Source: Parvibaculum sp.
GTDB taxonomy: Bacteria > Pseudomonadota > Alphaproteobacteria > Parvibaculales > Parvibaculaceae
Assembly: GCF_002684405.1 (NCBI RefSeq)
Contig: NZ_NYVD01000114.1
Coordinates: 1 to 45,428 of the forward strand
DNA: 45,428 nt
Direction: 5' to 3'
Below the pieces are notes generated by a model. It was not told the origin of the DNA and did not search any database. It saw nothing but the letters and a program-made list of their open reading frames with translations. The translations under genes were made by a program, and so were the position numbers. Below are positions 25,874 to 34,411 of this stretch, piece by piece (the stretch's first letter is position 1; every line of letters starts with the position of its first letter).

Positions 25874-26353
25874 TTGCCGGTTACATTCAAGGGTGTTGAA
25901 GGCATCAAGTCGTACCGCGGACAACGTGTAGGGTCGAGTGAATGGCATGACGTGACCCAGGAACAAATCAATATGTTTGCCGACGCGACCAAGGATTGGG
26001 ACTGGAGTCACGTCGATGTGGAGAAGGCCAAAACAGGCCCTTTCGGTTGTACGATCGCGCATGGCTATTGGACACTCGCCATGCTGGTGCCGTTGCTGCG
26101 TGATGTCTACAAACTGGAAGACATCGGCATGGGGCTGAACTACGGCATCGAGAAAGCAAGGTTCCCGGCACCGGTGCTTGTGAACTCGCGTATTCGGCTC
26201 CACATGACCCTGAAGGACGTGATCGACGTCAAAGGCGGTGTTCAGCTGTTGATGGGATGCGAAATCGAAAACGACAAGGCAGACAAACCCGTACTTGTCG
26301 CGGATATTATTTTTCGCTTCTATCCATCGAATCAGGTTGCTGTGAACAAGTAG
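25874..26353 (+). CDS. MaoC-like hydratase (hotdog fold)
   Basis: A 159-aa single-hotdog protein of the MaoC/R-specific enoyl-CoA hydratase family. The active-site motif reads FADATKDWDWSHVD...GCTIAHGYWTLAML, with the catalytic D and H present. The likely reaction is hydration of a 2-enoyl-CoA, matching the CoA ligase upstream. TTG 25874 is proposed as start because a perfect AGGAGG lies 6 nt before it. ATG 25826 in the same frame overlaps the ligase gene by 25 nt and has its ribosome-site-like bases too close. A terminator follows. Confidence 0.82.
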   Translation: MPVTFKGVEGIKSYRGQRVGSSEWHDVTQEQINMFADATKDWDWSHVDVEKAKTGPFGCTIAHGYWTLAMLVPLLRDVYKLEDIGMGLNYGIEKARFPAPVLVNSRIRLHMTLKDVIDVKGGVQLLMGCEIENDKADKPVLVADIIFRFYPSNQVAVNK

Positions 26354-26375
26354 CAGGAATGGATGGTGATCCGGG

Positions 26376-26406
26376 CGCGGCGCAAGTTTACTGCGCCGCG
26401 TCTTTT
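26376..26406 (+). terminator. Terminator after the MaoC gene
   Basis: A 9-bp perfect GC stem (CGCGGCGCA at 26376-26384, TGCGCCGCG at 26392-26400) with a 7-nt loop and TCTTTT tail lies 23 nt after the MaoC stop. It overlaps the last codons of the convergent AraC gene. Confidence 0.82.
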
Positions 26407-27317
26407 AGTATCGAGGACCGGAAGCGACCGGGCGTAATGCCTTTCTCCCGTACAAAGGCCCTGCTGAAGGCGGCTTCCGACATATAGCCGGTCGCAAAGG
26501 CGATCTCGCTGAGAGAGAGTGCGCCTTCCTCAATTAGTATAATGGCACGGTTAATCCTGATTGAGGTGAGATACGAAATCGGCGTGCCGCCGGTGATGTT
26601 GCGGAACCGCTCGGCGAAAACCGATCTGCTCAAACCGACTGCCTGGGCCAGGCGTTCGAGAGTCCAGTCTTCCTGAGGGTTTTGATGCAGCAGGTCGAGG
26701 GCACTTGAAATAGAACGATCCGTAGTGGTGGGGTGCCAGAATCGATCCTCGCCGCGTGCTCGCTTGCGTTCGACATTGGTCAGAAGTTCGATAGCGAGTG
26801 CCTCTGTCAGCCTCTTTAGGATGGCACGCTCTGGCGATCCATCTGCCTGTGCGTAGTCCCTGATGATCATGTCGATGATGTTCCGGGTACGCAAATGCGG
26901 TTTGCCGTCGCGCGGTGTGAGCAGGGATATCGTCGGGTAGATGCCCGCAAGAACCTGCTTTTTAAGGGGCACACGTCCAATAACCAGTTCCGTATCACCT
27001 TCTCCGGTCGACGGCGTATGCCGTGTCTTGCGGGCAAGGCTTTCAAATATCTCTCTCCCGTCGATGATGCTCGCAGCAGCGGGCTCCGGCTCGCTCGACA
27101 GCGTGTAACCGATTCCGGCTGACACGCCGATGATATCTCCCTCTCCAAGCTCAACCCGAGGCAAGGATTTGTTGTCCGTCTGGAACCACGCCTTGCCGCG
27201 GCTGACAACGAAAAGGGCGAGCATGCGCCGCGGTTCCACATGAATGCCCCAAGGGACGTTCCGGTGGATCGTCCCATAGTCGATGTCGTCGAGATTGATG
27301 TAGCCGAAGTTTGCCAT
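26388..27317 (-). CDS. AraC-family transcriptional regulator, candidate activator of the dioxygenase operon
   Basis: 309 aa. The N-terminal two thirds form an AraC-binding-like cupin domain (HVEPRRMLALFVVSRGKAWF, LGEGDIIGVSAG). The C-terminal 100 residues hold two helix-turn-helix units: WTLERLAQAVGLSRSVFAERF and LSEIAFATGYMSEAAFSRAFVREKGITPGRFR. It is transcribed divergently from the dioxygenase alpha gene across about 190 bp, the usual place of an activator that senses the pathway substrate or an early intermediate. The effector and sites are inferred. Confidence 0.9.
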   Translation of the reverse strand: MANFGYINLDDIDYGTIHRNVPWGIHVEPRRMLALFVVSRGKAWFQTDNKSLPRVELGEGDIIGVSAGIGYTLSSEPEPAAASIIDGREIFESLARKTRHTPSTGEGDTELVIGRVPLKKQVLAGIYPTISLLTPRDGKPHLRTRNIIDMIIRDYAQADGSPERAILKRLTEALAIELLTNVERKRARGEDRFWHPTTTDRSISSALDLLHQNPQEDWTLERLAQAVGLSRSVFAERFRNITGGTPISYLTSIRINRAIILIEEGALSLSEIAFATGYMSEAAFSRAFVREKGITPGRFRSSILKDAAQ

Positions 27318-27511
27318 TTGTCCGTTTCCTCGGACCCGTCATCAACAGAAGCGGACAGTCGGTCAATGACGGGCAGCGCACTACCTTCTAGTTTGTTCTA
27401 GGTAAGATACGGAAAAAACGAACATAAAAACAAATAGAAAATACAAATAACAAGTAATTATTACCTGAAATGGCGGGTAGTATTTTTCTTGTTGAGGAGT
27501 CGGGTAGTAAA
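27318..27511. promoter_or_regulatory. Divergent AT-rich control region upstream of the dioxygenase operon
   Basis: From about 27385 the sequence turns strongly A/T-rich, with A-tracts (GGAAAAAACGAACATAAAA) unlike the GC-rich surroundings. Partial dyads are present: TTTGTTC and GAACATAA around 27393-27424, and AGGTAA near 27399 against TTACCT near 27461. Such curved, A-tract DNA is typical of AraC-regulated promoters. No convincing -35/-10 pair could be fixed by eye. Confidence 0.45.
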
Positions 27512-28873
27512 ATGCCAAATCCATACTCTGGTGGTCCAGATCGTAGCATGATTGATCTCGTCGGGGGCGATGGTGGTGAGATTAATCCTGCCATCTACGT
27601 GGATGAAGACATTTACCGGCGCGAGTTGGAGCAGGTGTTCGGTCGCAGTTGGTTGTTCCTCGCGCATGGCAGTCAGATTCCGGAAACGGGCGATTTCGTC
27701 TCCACATATATGGGGGAGGATCCCGTACTGGTCGTGCGCCAGAAGGATGGGAGCGTCGTTGCCTTTCTCAATCAGTGTCGCCATCGGGGTATGCGCATCT
27801 GTCGGACCGATTGTGGCAAGGCACGCTCTTTCACCTGCTCCTACCATGGCTGGGCCTATGACATTTCGGGCCGGCTCGTACATGTGCCTCTTGAGCAGGA
27901 GGCCTATCACGGAGAAATCGACAAGGACGCCTGGGGCCCTGTTCGTGTTCCCCGGATTGCATCCTTCCGTAATCTGATTTTCGGTTGCTGGGATGAGGCA
28001 GCCCCTGACCTCGAAACCTATATTGGCGATGCCGCCTGGTATATGGACGTCATGTTCGATCGTTCGGGTGCGGGCAGCGAGTTGATTTCGGGCGTGCACA
28101 AATGGGTTATCCCCTGCAACTGGAAGCTGGCGGCCGAGCAGTTTGCAAGTGATATGTACCACGCGCCCTATTCGCATCTTTCAGCGGTTCTGGCGAGCCT
28201 GCCAGACGACGCGTCCCCGGCGGATGCGGACTGGCCGCAAGAGGGAGCACAGTTTCGCGCGCCGCGTTTCGGTCATGGAACGGGCTTTTTCGCCAGCGAG
28301 CGCGGGTGGGAATTCAACGTCAACACGATGGGTCGAACAATCGTGGACTACCTCGCTGGAAAATATTCCGACGCGGCAGTCCAGCATCTGGGTGAGTTGA
28401 GAGGCCGCCAGATTACCGGACAACATATGACGATCTTCCCAAATTTCTCCTTCTTGCCGGGTATCAACGCGCTGCGCGTATGGCATCCGCGGGGGCCTCA
28501 GGAAATGGAAGTCTGGTCGATGATCCTGGTGGATAGCGATGCGCCGGACGAAGTGAAGGCCGCATATCGCGACCGGATCACGCGAATGTTCGGCACGAGC
28601 GGAATCTTTGAGCAGGACGATGGCGAAAACTGGGTGGAGGTCCAGAGAGTGTTGCGGGGGCACAAGACGCGCCAGACATCTCTCAACGCGTCGATGGGAA
28701 AGGGCCATACGGAAGATCGTTCGGAGTACCCAGGAATCGTGAGTGGCATGTTCTCCGAGGAAGCGGCAAGGGGGTTCTACCAGCATTGGGCCAGAATGAT
28801 GGCGGGCCAAAGTTGGGAGGAACTGGCGCAGGAACCGGCATCGGCCTGTGGAAAACCGGACAGTGGCAGCTAG
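27512..28873 (+). CDS. Rieske aromatic-ring dioxygenase, alpha subunit (biphenyl/toluene type)
   Basis: The 453-aa catalytic large subunit that, with the beta subunit, ferredoxin and reductase, adds O2 to an aromatic ring to give a cis-dihydrodiol. The Rieske [2Fe-2S] ligands are C89, H91, C109 and H112 (CRHRG...CSYHGW). The mononuclear iron site has bridging D214 with H217 and H222 (SDMYHAPYSH). Long stretches resemble biphenyl dioxygenase BphA1: VFLNQCRHRGMRICR-like, VHKWVIPCNWK, EQDDGENWVE. The histidine spacing is H-x4-H, one residue shorter than BphA1 of LB400 and equal to naphthalene dioxygenase. ATG 27512 has GAGGAG 12 nt upstream; ATG 27470 is the alternative. Confidence 0.93.
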   Translation: MPNPYSGGPDRSMIDLVGGDGGEINPAIYVDEDIYRRELEQVFGRSWLFLAHGSQIPETGDFVSTYMGEDPVLVVRQKDGSVVAFLNQCRHRGMRICRTDCGKARSFTCSYHGWAYDISGRLVHVPLEQEAYHGEIDKDAWGPVRVPRIASFRNLIFGCWDEAAPDLETYIGDAAWYMDVMFDRSGAGSELISGVHKWVIPCNWKLAAEQFASDMYHAPYSHLSAVLASLPDDASPADADWPQEGAQFRAPRFGHGTGFFASERGWEFNVNTMGRTIVDYLAGKYSDAAVQHLGELRGRQITGQHMTIFPNFSFLPGINALRVWHPRGPQEMEVWSMILVDSDAPDEVKAAYRDRITRMFGTSGIFEQDDGENWVEVQRVLRGHKTRQTSLNASMGKGHTEDRSEYPGIVSGMFSEEAARGFYQHWARMMAGQSWEELAQEPASACGKPDSGS

Positions 28874-28888
28874 GGCGGATCGAGCGAT

Positions 28889-29410
28889 ATGAACAACCGC
28901 ATTGACGTTGAAACTGCGCGCGAAGTTGAAGAGTTCCTCTTCGATGAGGCGGCCCTGCTCGACGACGGGCATTTCGATGAATGGCTCGCGCTCTTTGCGC
29001 CGGATATTCGCTACTTCGTTCCCGTGAGAACGACACGGAGCGCGCGCGAGCGTGACAAGGAATTCAGCGGAACGGCCGAGCTTGCCCATTTTGACGATGA
29101 CTACGAGGGGTTGAAGACGCGCATACGGCGTCTCGCAACCGGGTTTGCCTGGGCCGAGGATCCGCCATCTCGAACGAGACATTTTGTTTCCAACATTCGC
29201 CTGCGAGCGCTGGAGAACGACGAGTTCGAGGTGACGTCCAATACGCTCGTATACCGCAGCCGTCTTGAGCGGCAGGTGGATATGTTTTCCGGAAAGCGCG
29301 TGGATCGGCTGCGTCGGAGTGGTGGCGGCGGGAAGTTCGAAATCGCTGCGCGTACCGTATACCTCGACCACACTCTAATTCTGACCAACAGCATCAGTAT
29401 CTTCTTTTGA
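28889..29410 (+). CDS. Aromatic-ring dioxygenase, beta subunit
   Basis: 173 aa, the small structural subunit of the alpha3-beta3 dioxygenase, cone-shaped NTF2-like fold. Typical stretches are EVEEFLFDEAALLDDGHFDEWLALFAPDIRYFVPVR, RTRHFVSNIR and the end DHTLILTNSISIFF. It follows alpha by 15 nt. The stop overlaps the first possible start (TTG 29407) of the ferredoxin frame, and the ferredoxin ATG is at 29419. Confidence 0.93.
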   Translation: MNNRIDVETAREVEEFLFDEAALLDDGHFDEWLALFAPDIRYFVPVRTTRSARERDKEFSGTAELAHFDDDYEGLKTRIRRLATGFAWAEDPPSRTRHFVSNIRLRALENDEFEVTSNTLVYRSRLERQVDMFSGKRVDRLRRSGGGGKFEIAARTVYLDHTLILTNSISIFF

Positions 29411-29418
29411 GTTCTCGA

Positions 29419-29754
29419 ATGGCCTTTATTGCTTCCGTCGAAAAATCCGATTTACCGCTGGGCGCCATTCTCAAGGTCGAGACCGAGGTGGGGCCGGTCG
29501 CTGTGTGCAATGTCGATGGTGAGTTCTTCGCATTTTCCGACACATGCACGCATGGCAATTGGTCACTTTCGGAAGGTTGGCTAGATGGTCATGTAATCGA
29601 ATGCACACTGCACATGGCGAAGTTCGATATTCGTACCGGCTGTGTGCTCTCTCCGCCTGCGACTTGCCCACTCAAGACATTTGCGGTGGAAGACGTGGAT
29701 GGTGAAATCAGGATCGAATTACCGGCGCCTGATGAAGGTGGTGAGAAAAAATGA
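29419..29754 (+). CDS. Rieske-type ferredoxin of the dioxygenase
   Basis: A 111-aa electron carrier that passes electrons from the reductase to the alpha subunit. Cluster ligands are C43 and H45 (CTHG) and C62 and H65 (CTLH), in BphA3-like spacing. ATG 29419 is taken; a TTG at 29407 overlapping the beta-subunit stop (TTGA) is an alternative that adds four residues. It overlaps the reductase start by 4 nt, so the two are coupled. Confidence 0.93.
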   Translation: MAFIASVEKSDLPLGAILKVETEVGPVAVCNVDGEFFAFSDTCTHGNWSLSEGWLDGHVIECTLHMAKFDIRTGCVLSPPATCPLKTFAVEDVDGEIRIELPAPDEGGEKK

Positions 29755-30980
29755 CCGCCGGTACGTTGATCATTGGCGGTGGCCTCGCAGGTTTTGAATG
29801 CGCAAGACAGCTCCGTAACATGGGCTATAAGGACAGCGTCCGCATTCTTTCGTCGGAAAACCTGTTTCCTTATCAACGGCCACCCCTGTCAAAGGATGCG
29901 CTGAAGGCTACTGACCCAGACGTGCCATTTCTCTCGGAGGAGGCGGAGCTTCGTTCGTTGGAAATTGTCCTGCACAAAGGGCGGGAAGCGACCTCGATTG
30001 ATAAAGTACGGCGAGTCGTTACGACGTCCGACGGCGTCGAATATCCTTTCGACACCCTGGTAATCGCTACGGGTGCTCGCCCCAAGACAATCAGCGCTCC
30101 GGGTGCCGGTGCGACGGACTTTTACACGCTGCGCGATTGGGGTGATGCGCGTGTACTCGGTGATGCACTGCGCGAAGCAGAGAACGTCTGCGTAGTTGGG
30201 GGAGGCGTGATTGGGCTCGAAGTCGCGTGTGCCGCGGTCGGGCTTGGATGCAATGTCCGGGTCATAGAGCAGCAATCGCGGATCATGTCCCGATCACTAC
30301 CGGCGCAGATGGCGCAGTTGCTCCAGAGGCTTCTGGAGGAGAAGGGAATCGGCTTCGAGCTCGGGGCATCGATACTCCGCATCGATCGGAACAAATCGGT
30401 TGAGGCGATCTGCCTTGCGGACGGTACCTGCATTCCAGCCGATCTGACCTTTGTCGGGATAGGTGTGTCTCCGCGAGATGAGCTGGCCGAGGCGGCCGGG
30501 ATTGCCGTTTCCGATGGTGTGCTGGCAGACGAAAGAGGGCGAACATCGGACGCAAATGTCTTTGCCGTCGGTGATGCTGCCCGTTGGGGGGCGCATCCAG
30601 GAAAGCCGGGATGCCGTCACGAGACCTATAACGATGCGATGGCGCAGGCCCGGATCGTAGCGGGCGAAATCGCAGGGCAGGACTGTGCCGCGTCAATTCT
30701 CCCTACCTTCTGGTCGGAACAGGCGGAAATCTACATCCAGGGAGCGGGCGAGGCGCAGGGTGATGATCTTGTCCTGCGTCGGAGCAAAACTTCCGGCGCG
30801 GCTAGCTGTCTGGTGTTGAAAGAAGGCCGGGCAACAGGCGCTTTCGCGATCGGAGCACCATCGGATTTCGCCGCAATGAGACGCCTCATCGGCAAGCCGG
30901 TCGCTAATCCATCGGCATTGGCTGATTTGGAAGTGCAGCTACGGACTCTCGTACAAGAGATTGAAAGGGCAGCCGCATGA
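29751..30980 (+). CDS. Ferredoxin reductase (BphA4-like), FAD/NADH
   Basis: 409 aa, oxidoreductase that takes electrons from NADH to the Rieske ferredoxin. The FAD-binding motif IIGGGLAGFECA is at the N-terminus, the NAD-binding VVGGGVIGLEVAC in the middle, then the second FAD motif NVFAVGDAARW, and the C-terminal reductase domain. The length equals BphA4 and HcaD. It overlaps both neighbours (ATGA at start and end). Confidence 0.94.
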   Translation: MTAGTLIIGGGLAGFECARQLRNMGYKDSVRILSSENLFPYQRPPLSKDALKATDPDVPFLSEEAELRSLEIVLHKGREATSIDKVRRVVTTSDGVEYPFDTLVIATGARPKTISAPGAGATDFYTLRDWGDARVLGDALREAENVCVVGGGVIGLEVACAAVGLGCNVRVIEQQSRIMSRSLPAQMAQLLQRLLEEKGIGFELGASILRIDRNKSVEAICLADGTCIPADLTFVGIGVSPRDELAEAAGIAVSDGVLADERGRTSDANVFAVGDAARWGAHPGKPGCRHETYNDAMAQARIVAGEIAGQDCAASILPTFWSEQAEIYIQGAGEAQGDDLVLRRSKTSGAASCLVLKEGRATGAFAIGAPSDFAAMRRLIGKPVANPSALADLEVQLRTLVQEIERAAA

Positions 30981-31819
30981 ACTGGCTTGATGGGCATGTC
31001 GCGCTTGTAACAGGCGGCGCGTCGGGTCTGGGGCGCTCGATCGTGAAGCGTTTCGTTGAAGAAGGCGCACGCGTTGCGGTTCTTGATCGCTCTTCGGAAA
31101 AGCTGGAAGCGCTGACCCGGGAGTTTGGTGCGGAGGTTATCCCTTGCTGTGGTGATGTACGTAACTATGAAGACAATCTCTCTGCAGTCTCTAACGCTCT
31201 AAAGACTTTCGGTCGCCTGGACGCATTCATAGGCAATGCCGGCATTTGGGATTATCAGACAGCTCTTGCCGACATCGATCCGGATTGCCTTGACGAGGCC
31301 TTCAATGAGGTGATGGGGATCAACCTTCTGGGCGCGATGAAGGGAGCGAGGGCCGCGCTTCCCGCTCTTCTCGAAGCGCGGGGCAGTGTCGTTCTTACAC
31401 TTTCGAATGCCAGTTTCTACGTAAATGGCGGTGGCATTCTCTACACCGCCTCGAAGTTTGCTGGCGTTGGCGTCGTCCGCCAGCTTGCATTCGAATTTGC
31501 CCCGCATGTCCGGGTTAACGGTGTGGCCCCGGGGCCGCTGCAGTCGGATCTGCGCGGGCCCCAGAGTCTCGGTCTTGCCGATCAGTCGATTACTTCGCTG
31601 CCGATGGCAGACCTTGTCGCACAGCATTCACCCCTACCCGACATGCCGCGGGGCGAGGACTACGCCAGCGCCTATGTACTGCTGGCGTCATCACGGCATT
31701 CGCGCGCGACGACGGGCGCGATCCTCAATGTGGATGGTGGTGTCGGCGTGAGAGGTCTTGTCGAACCTGCTGGGGGAAATGGTCTGTTGGAACGATTTTG
31801 CGAGGGGAGCGGGGAATGA
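30977..31819 (+). CDS. cis-Dihydrodiol dehydrogenase (BphB/HcaB-like SDR)
   Basis: A 280-aa short-chain dehydrogenase that oxidises the cis-dihydrodiol to a catechol with NAD+. The cofactor motif TGGASGLG is at residues 12-19, NAG at 87-89, and the catalytic triad S143, Y156, K160 is offset by one from BphB (S142, Y155, K159). The length matches BphB. It is translationally coupled at both ends by ATGA overlaps. Confidence 0.92.
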   Translation: MNWLDGHVALVTGGASGLGRSIVKRFVEEGARVAVLDRSSEKLEALTREFGAEVIPCCGDVRNYEDNLSAVSNALKTFGRLDAFIGNAGIWDYQTALADIDPDCLDEAFNEVMGINLLGAMKGARAALPALLEARGSVVLTLSNASFYVNGGGILYTASKFAGVGVVRQLAFEFAPHVRVNGVAPGPLQSDLRGPQSLGLADQSITSLPMADLVAQHSPLPDMPRGEDYASAYVLLASSRHSRATTGAILNVDGGVGVRGLVEPAGGNGLLERFCEGSGE

Positions 31820-32700
31820 GCCTGGTCGAAAATTTGGGATATGCGGTTGTCGGCGTGAGTGATCAGCCGGCGTGGGATGATTTCCTCGTCCGGTATCTCG
31901 GGCTGATGAACGGTCCTCATGTCGGAGGCGGAGCAAAGGCCTATCGCATCGACGATTATGCGATGCGCATTGCAACCGAGCCCTCGCAGGACGACGACCT
32001 TTTGGCTCTCGGGTTCGAGGTGAAGGATGTGGACGAACTGTCTCATCTTGGTCAGATACTCGCCGCCAAGGGAATAGAAGCCGTGATGGGTGACGAGGAC
32101 GTTCTCAAGCGGCGCATGGTAGACGGGCTGCTCATTGCGGCAGACCCGGATGGAAACCGGTTGGAGTTTTTTCATACCGTGCGTCGCTGTCCCGAAGAAC
32201 CCTTCTGTTCGCCTCGCTTGCGGTCGCAATTCGTCACCGGTTCCCTGGGGCTGGGCCACGCTGTTCTCGCCACAAGCCGAATTGAGGAAATGCGGAATTT
32301 CTACTGCGAAGTACTCGGGTTCGAAGTCAGTGACTACATCGATGTGTCATTGGGGCCGGATATGACTGTCGAAGCCGTGTTCCTCCACTGCAATCCTCGC
32401 CATCATACGATTGCTCTGCTGCCGGCACCTTTACCGAAGCGTCTTGTGCATCTGATGCTTGAAGTGGAAAGCGTGGACGATGTGGGACGTCTCTACGATC
32501 AGGCGGAATCCGCCAAGGTGCCGGTGACCGGCAGTCTCGGCCGGCATAGCAACGACAGGATGCTCTCCTTTTACGTGGCAACGCCATCCGAATTCGAATT
32601 GGAGTTCGGATGCGACGGTCGCCTTATCGACGAAAAAACATGGGTGCCTGCCCGATATGCCTCGACCTCCATTTGGGGGCATGGACGCACTCGGCAGTAA
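31816..32700 (+). CDS. Extradiol ring-cleavage dioxygenase (BphC-like)
   Basis: 294 aa, two VOC-fold domains, opens the catechol ring next to the hydroxyls (meta cleavage). The Fe(II) ligands are H148 (GLGH), H212 and E263. The second-sphere histidines are in NPRHHTIAL (196/197) and GRHSND (H244), all as in BphC. ATG 31816 lies after GGGGAGCGGGG and overlaps the SDR stop (ATGA). Relatives act on 2,3-dihydroxybiphenyl and on bicyclic or steroid catechols, so the pocket does not name the substrate. Confidence 0.93.
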   Translation: MSLVENLGYAVVGVSDQPAWDDFLVRYLGLMNGPHVGGGAKAYRIDDYAMRIATEPSQDDDLLALGFEVKDVDELSHLGQILAAKGIEAVMGDEDVLKRRMVDGLLIAADPDGNRLEFFHTVRRCPEEPFCSPRLRSQFVTGSLGLGHAVLATSRIEEMRNFYCEVLGFEVSDYIDVSLGPDMTVEAVFLHCNPRHHTIALLPAPLPKRLVHLMLEVESVDDVGRLYDQAESAKVPVTGSLGRHSNDRMLSFYVATPSEFELEFGCDGRLIDEKTWVPARYASTSIWGHGRTRQ

Positions 32701-32762
32701 TTCAAACCGAACATATCCGGCCCGGCGAGGTCGACAGAACGAATATCGAAAGGAAACGCGAC

Positions 32763-33602
32763 GTGTCCTACACCTTCGAAGCAACGAGTCGTATGGCAGA
32801 ACTCGATGGGGTCTCTCTTCACTATCACGATATGGGAGAGGGGTTTCCGACCATCCTGATACATGGTGGGGGACCCGGCGCCACGGGCTGGAGCAATTAC
32901 CAGCGCAACGTAGAAGATCTTGCAAAAAAAGGCCGAGTCATTGTCATTGATCTGCCGAACTATGGGCGCTCCACCAAAGTGGGGCCGCAGCCTGGCCTGT
33001 TCCGCTACTACTCCGGCGTTGTGCGCGAATTCATGGACAAGATCGGCATTGAGAAAGCCAATTTTGTCGGTAATTCGCTTGGAGGCGGTACATCGCTGAA
33101 GTTCGCGCTCGACAATCCCGAGCGCACCGGCAAGGTCATCCTGATGGGCGCGGGAGGTGGCCTGCCTATCTTCTCCGCAATGCCCACGGAAGGACTGCGC
33201 CGGATGTTTGCCTATTATGCAGATGGCAAGCCGACGCGTGAGCGCCTGCGCGATTTCATCGACATGATGGTTTTTGACGGGTCGCAGATCTCGGATGAAC
33301 TGCTCGAGCAGCGCTACCAGAACTCGATTGATCCGGAAGTCGTCGCCGCGCCTTCCATCTTGCCTCGCAACGGCAAGCCGGCTATCGAAGACCTCTGGCG
33401 CGAGGATCTCGCAGGCCTGGAAAACGAGGTCCTTATTATCTGGGGGCGTGAGGATCGTGTCCTTCCTCTAGATTCTTCATTCATTTTGCTGAACCGGTTG
33501 CCGAACGCCAGACTGCACGTCTTCCCGAATTGTGGGCACTGGGCGCAATGGGAAAAGGCATCGGAGTTCAATGAACTCGTCGCCAATTTCATCGCCGCCT
33601 GA
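32763..33602 (+). CDS. meta-Cleavage product C-C hydrolase (BphD/MhpC-like)
   Basis: A 279-aa alpha/beta hydrolase that cuts the meta-cleavage product into 2-hydroxypenta-2,4-dienoate and a carboxylic acid. The oxyanion motif is HGGGPGATGWSNYQRN, the nucleophile S105 in GNSLGGG, the acid in WGREDRVLP and the histidine in NCGHWAQWE. The segment MPTEGLRRMF and VFDGSQISDELLEQRY is also reminiscent of HsaD of steroid catabolism. GTG 32763 is chosen for AAAGGA 8 nt upstream; ORF-style starts further left overlap the extradiol gene and lack homology. The carboxylic product depends on the unknown substrate. Confidence 0.9.
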   Translation: MSYTFEATSRMAELDGVSLHYHDMGEGFPTILIHGGGPGATGWSNYQRNVEDLAKKGRVIVIDLPNYGRSTKVGPQPGLFRYYSGVVREFMDKIGIEKANFVGNSLGGGTSLKFALDNPERTGKVILMGAGGGLPIFSAMPTEGLRRMFAYYADGKPTRERLRDFIDMMVFDGSQISDELLEQRYQNSIDPEVVAAPSILPRNGKPAIEDLWREDLAGLENEVLIIWGREDRVLPLDSSFILLNRLPNARLHVFPNCGHWAQWEKASEFNELVANFIAA

Positions 33603-33617
33603 GGAAGGCCTCAAGCC

Positions 33618-34403
33618 ATGCCGGAATCGTCCGCGAACATAGCAGATGCTGTTTACCAATCCCGAAGAACGGGGTTGTGCATTCCGCCCCTCAGTCTGAC
33701 CTACGGGCTTAGCGATGTGGATGAGGCCTATCGAGTGCAGGAAATTAATACGCGCCGTCGCATCGACGAGGGAGCGCGGCGCGTCGGCCGCAAGATCGGC
33801 CTCACTTCAAAAACCGTCCAGGCTCAATTGGGGGTGGACCAGCCTGATTTCGGGGTTCTGTTCGATGATATGCAGTTTGCAAGCGGTGAGACGCTTCCCA
33901 TGAAGCGTCTCATGCAGCCACGGATTGAGGCCGAGATCGCGTTTGTACTCGAACACGATCTGGTCGAGCCCAACACATCCTGGTCGGCCCTAGAAGGAGC
34001 GATCGGTTATGCAGTCGCTGCGGCAGAGGTCGTGGATAGTGCCATAGCTGACTGGAAAATCACTCTGGCTGATACCATTGCGGACAATGCGTCATGCGGT
34101 TTGTTCGTACTTGGAGAGCAGGAACGAAAGCTCGGTGACTTCGATCCGCGGCTTTGCAGCATGGTTTTGAGCCGTAATGGTGAGGAAGTCTCCGTCGGCA
34201 CCGGCGCGGCTTGTCTCGGCCATCCGCTTCGCGCGGTCAAGTGGCTAGCCGATATGTCGGTCAGGCTCGGCGATCCCCTCCGGCGCGGCGAAATTATTTT
34301 GTCCGGTGCGCTTGGTCCAATGGTCGATGTAGCGCCGAACGATACGTTCACCATCGAAGTGGGCGGCTTTGGCGCACTGACGGTTCCGTTCTCGGCGGAG
34401 TGA
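33618..34403 (+). CDS. mhpD: 2-Hydroxypenta-2,4-dienoate hydratase
   Basis: 261 aa, adds water to the dienoate to give 4-hydroxy-2-oxovalerate. Family segments are [42 protein letters not shown] and the end [17 protein letters not shown]. The metal-binding acidic residues in [11 protein letters not shown] are kept. TGAGGAAGG at the previous stop is the ribosome site for ATG 33618. It is the first gene of the standard dienoate lower pathway. Confidence 0.93.
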   Translation: MPESSANIADAVYQSRRTGLCIPPLSLTYGLSDVDEAYRVQEINTRRRIDEGARRVGRKIGLTSKTVQAQLGVDQPDFGVLFDDMQFASGETLPMKRLMQPRIEAEIAFVLEHDLVEPNTSWSALEGAIGYAVAAAEVVDSAIADWKITLADTIADNASCGLFVLGEQERKLGDFDPRLCSMVLSRNGEEVSVGTGAACLGHPLRAVKWLADMSVRLGDPLRRGEIILSGALGPMVDVAPNDTFTIEVGGFGALTVPFSAE

Positions 34404-34411
34404 GGAGAACC

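Noticed and set aside
27512-33602. Steroid A/B-ring degradation (HsaACD-like) as the meaning of the cluster
   Set aside because: The hydrolase and CoA-transferase have some resemblance, but a four-component biphenyl-type dioxygenase and cis-diol dehydrogenase are not part of that route, and no steroid genes are present.
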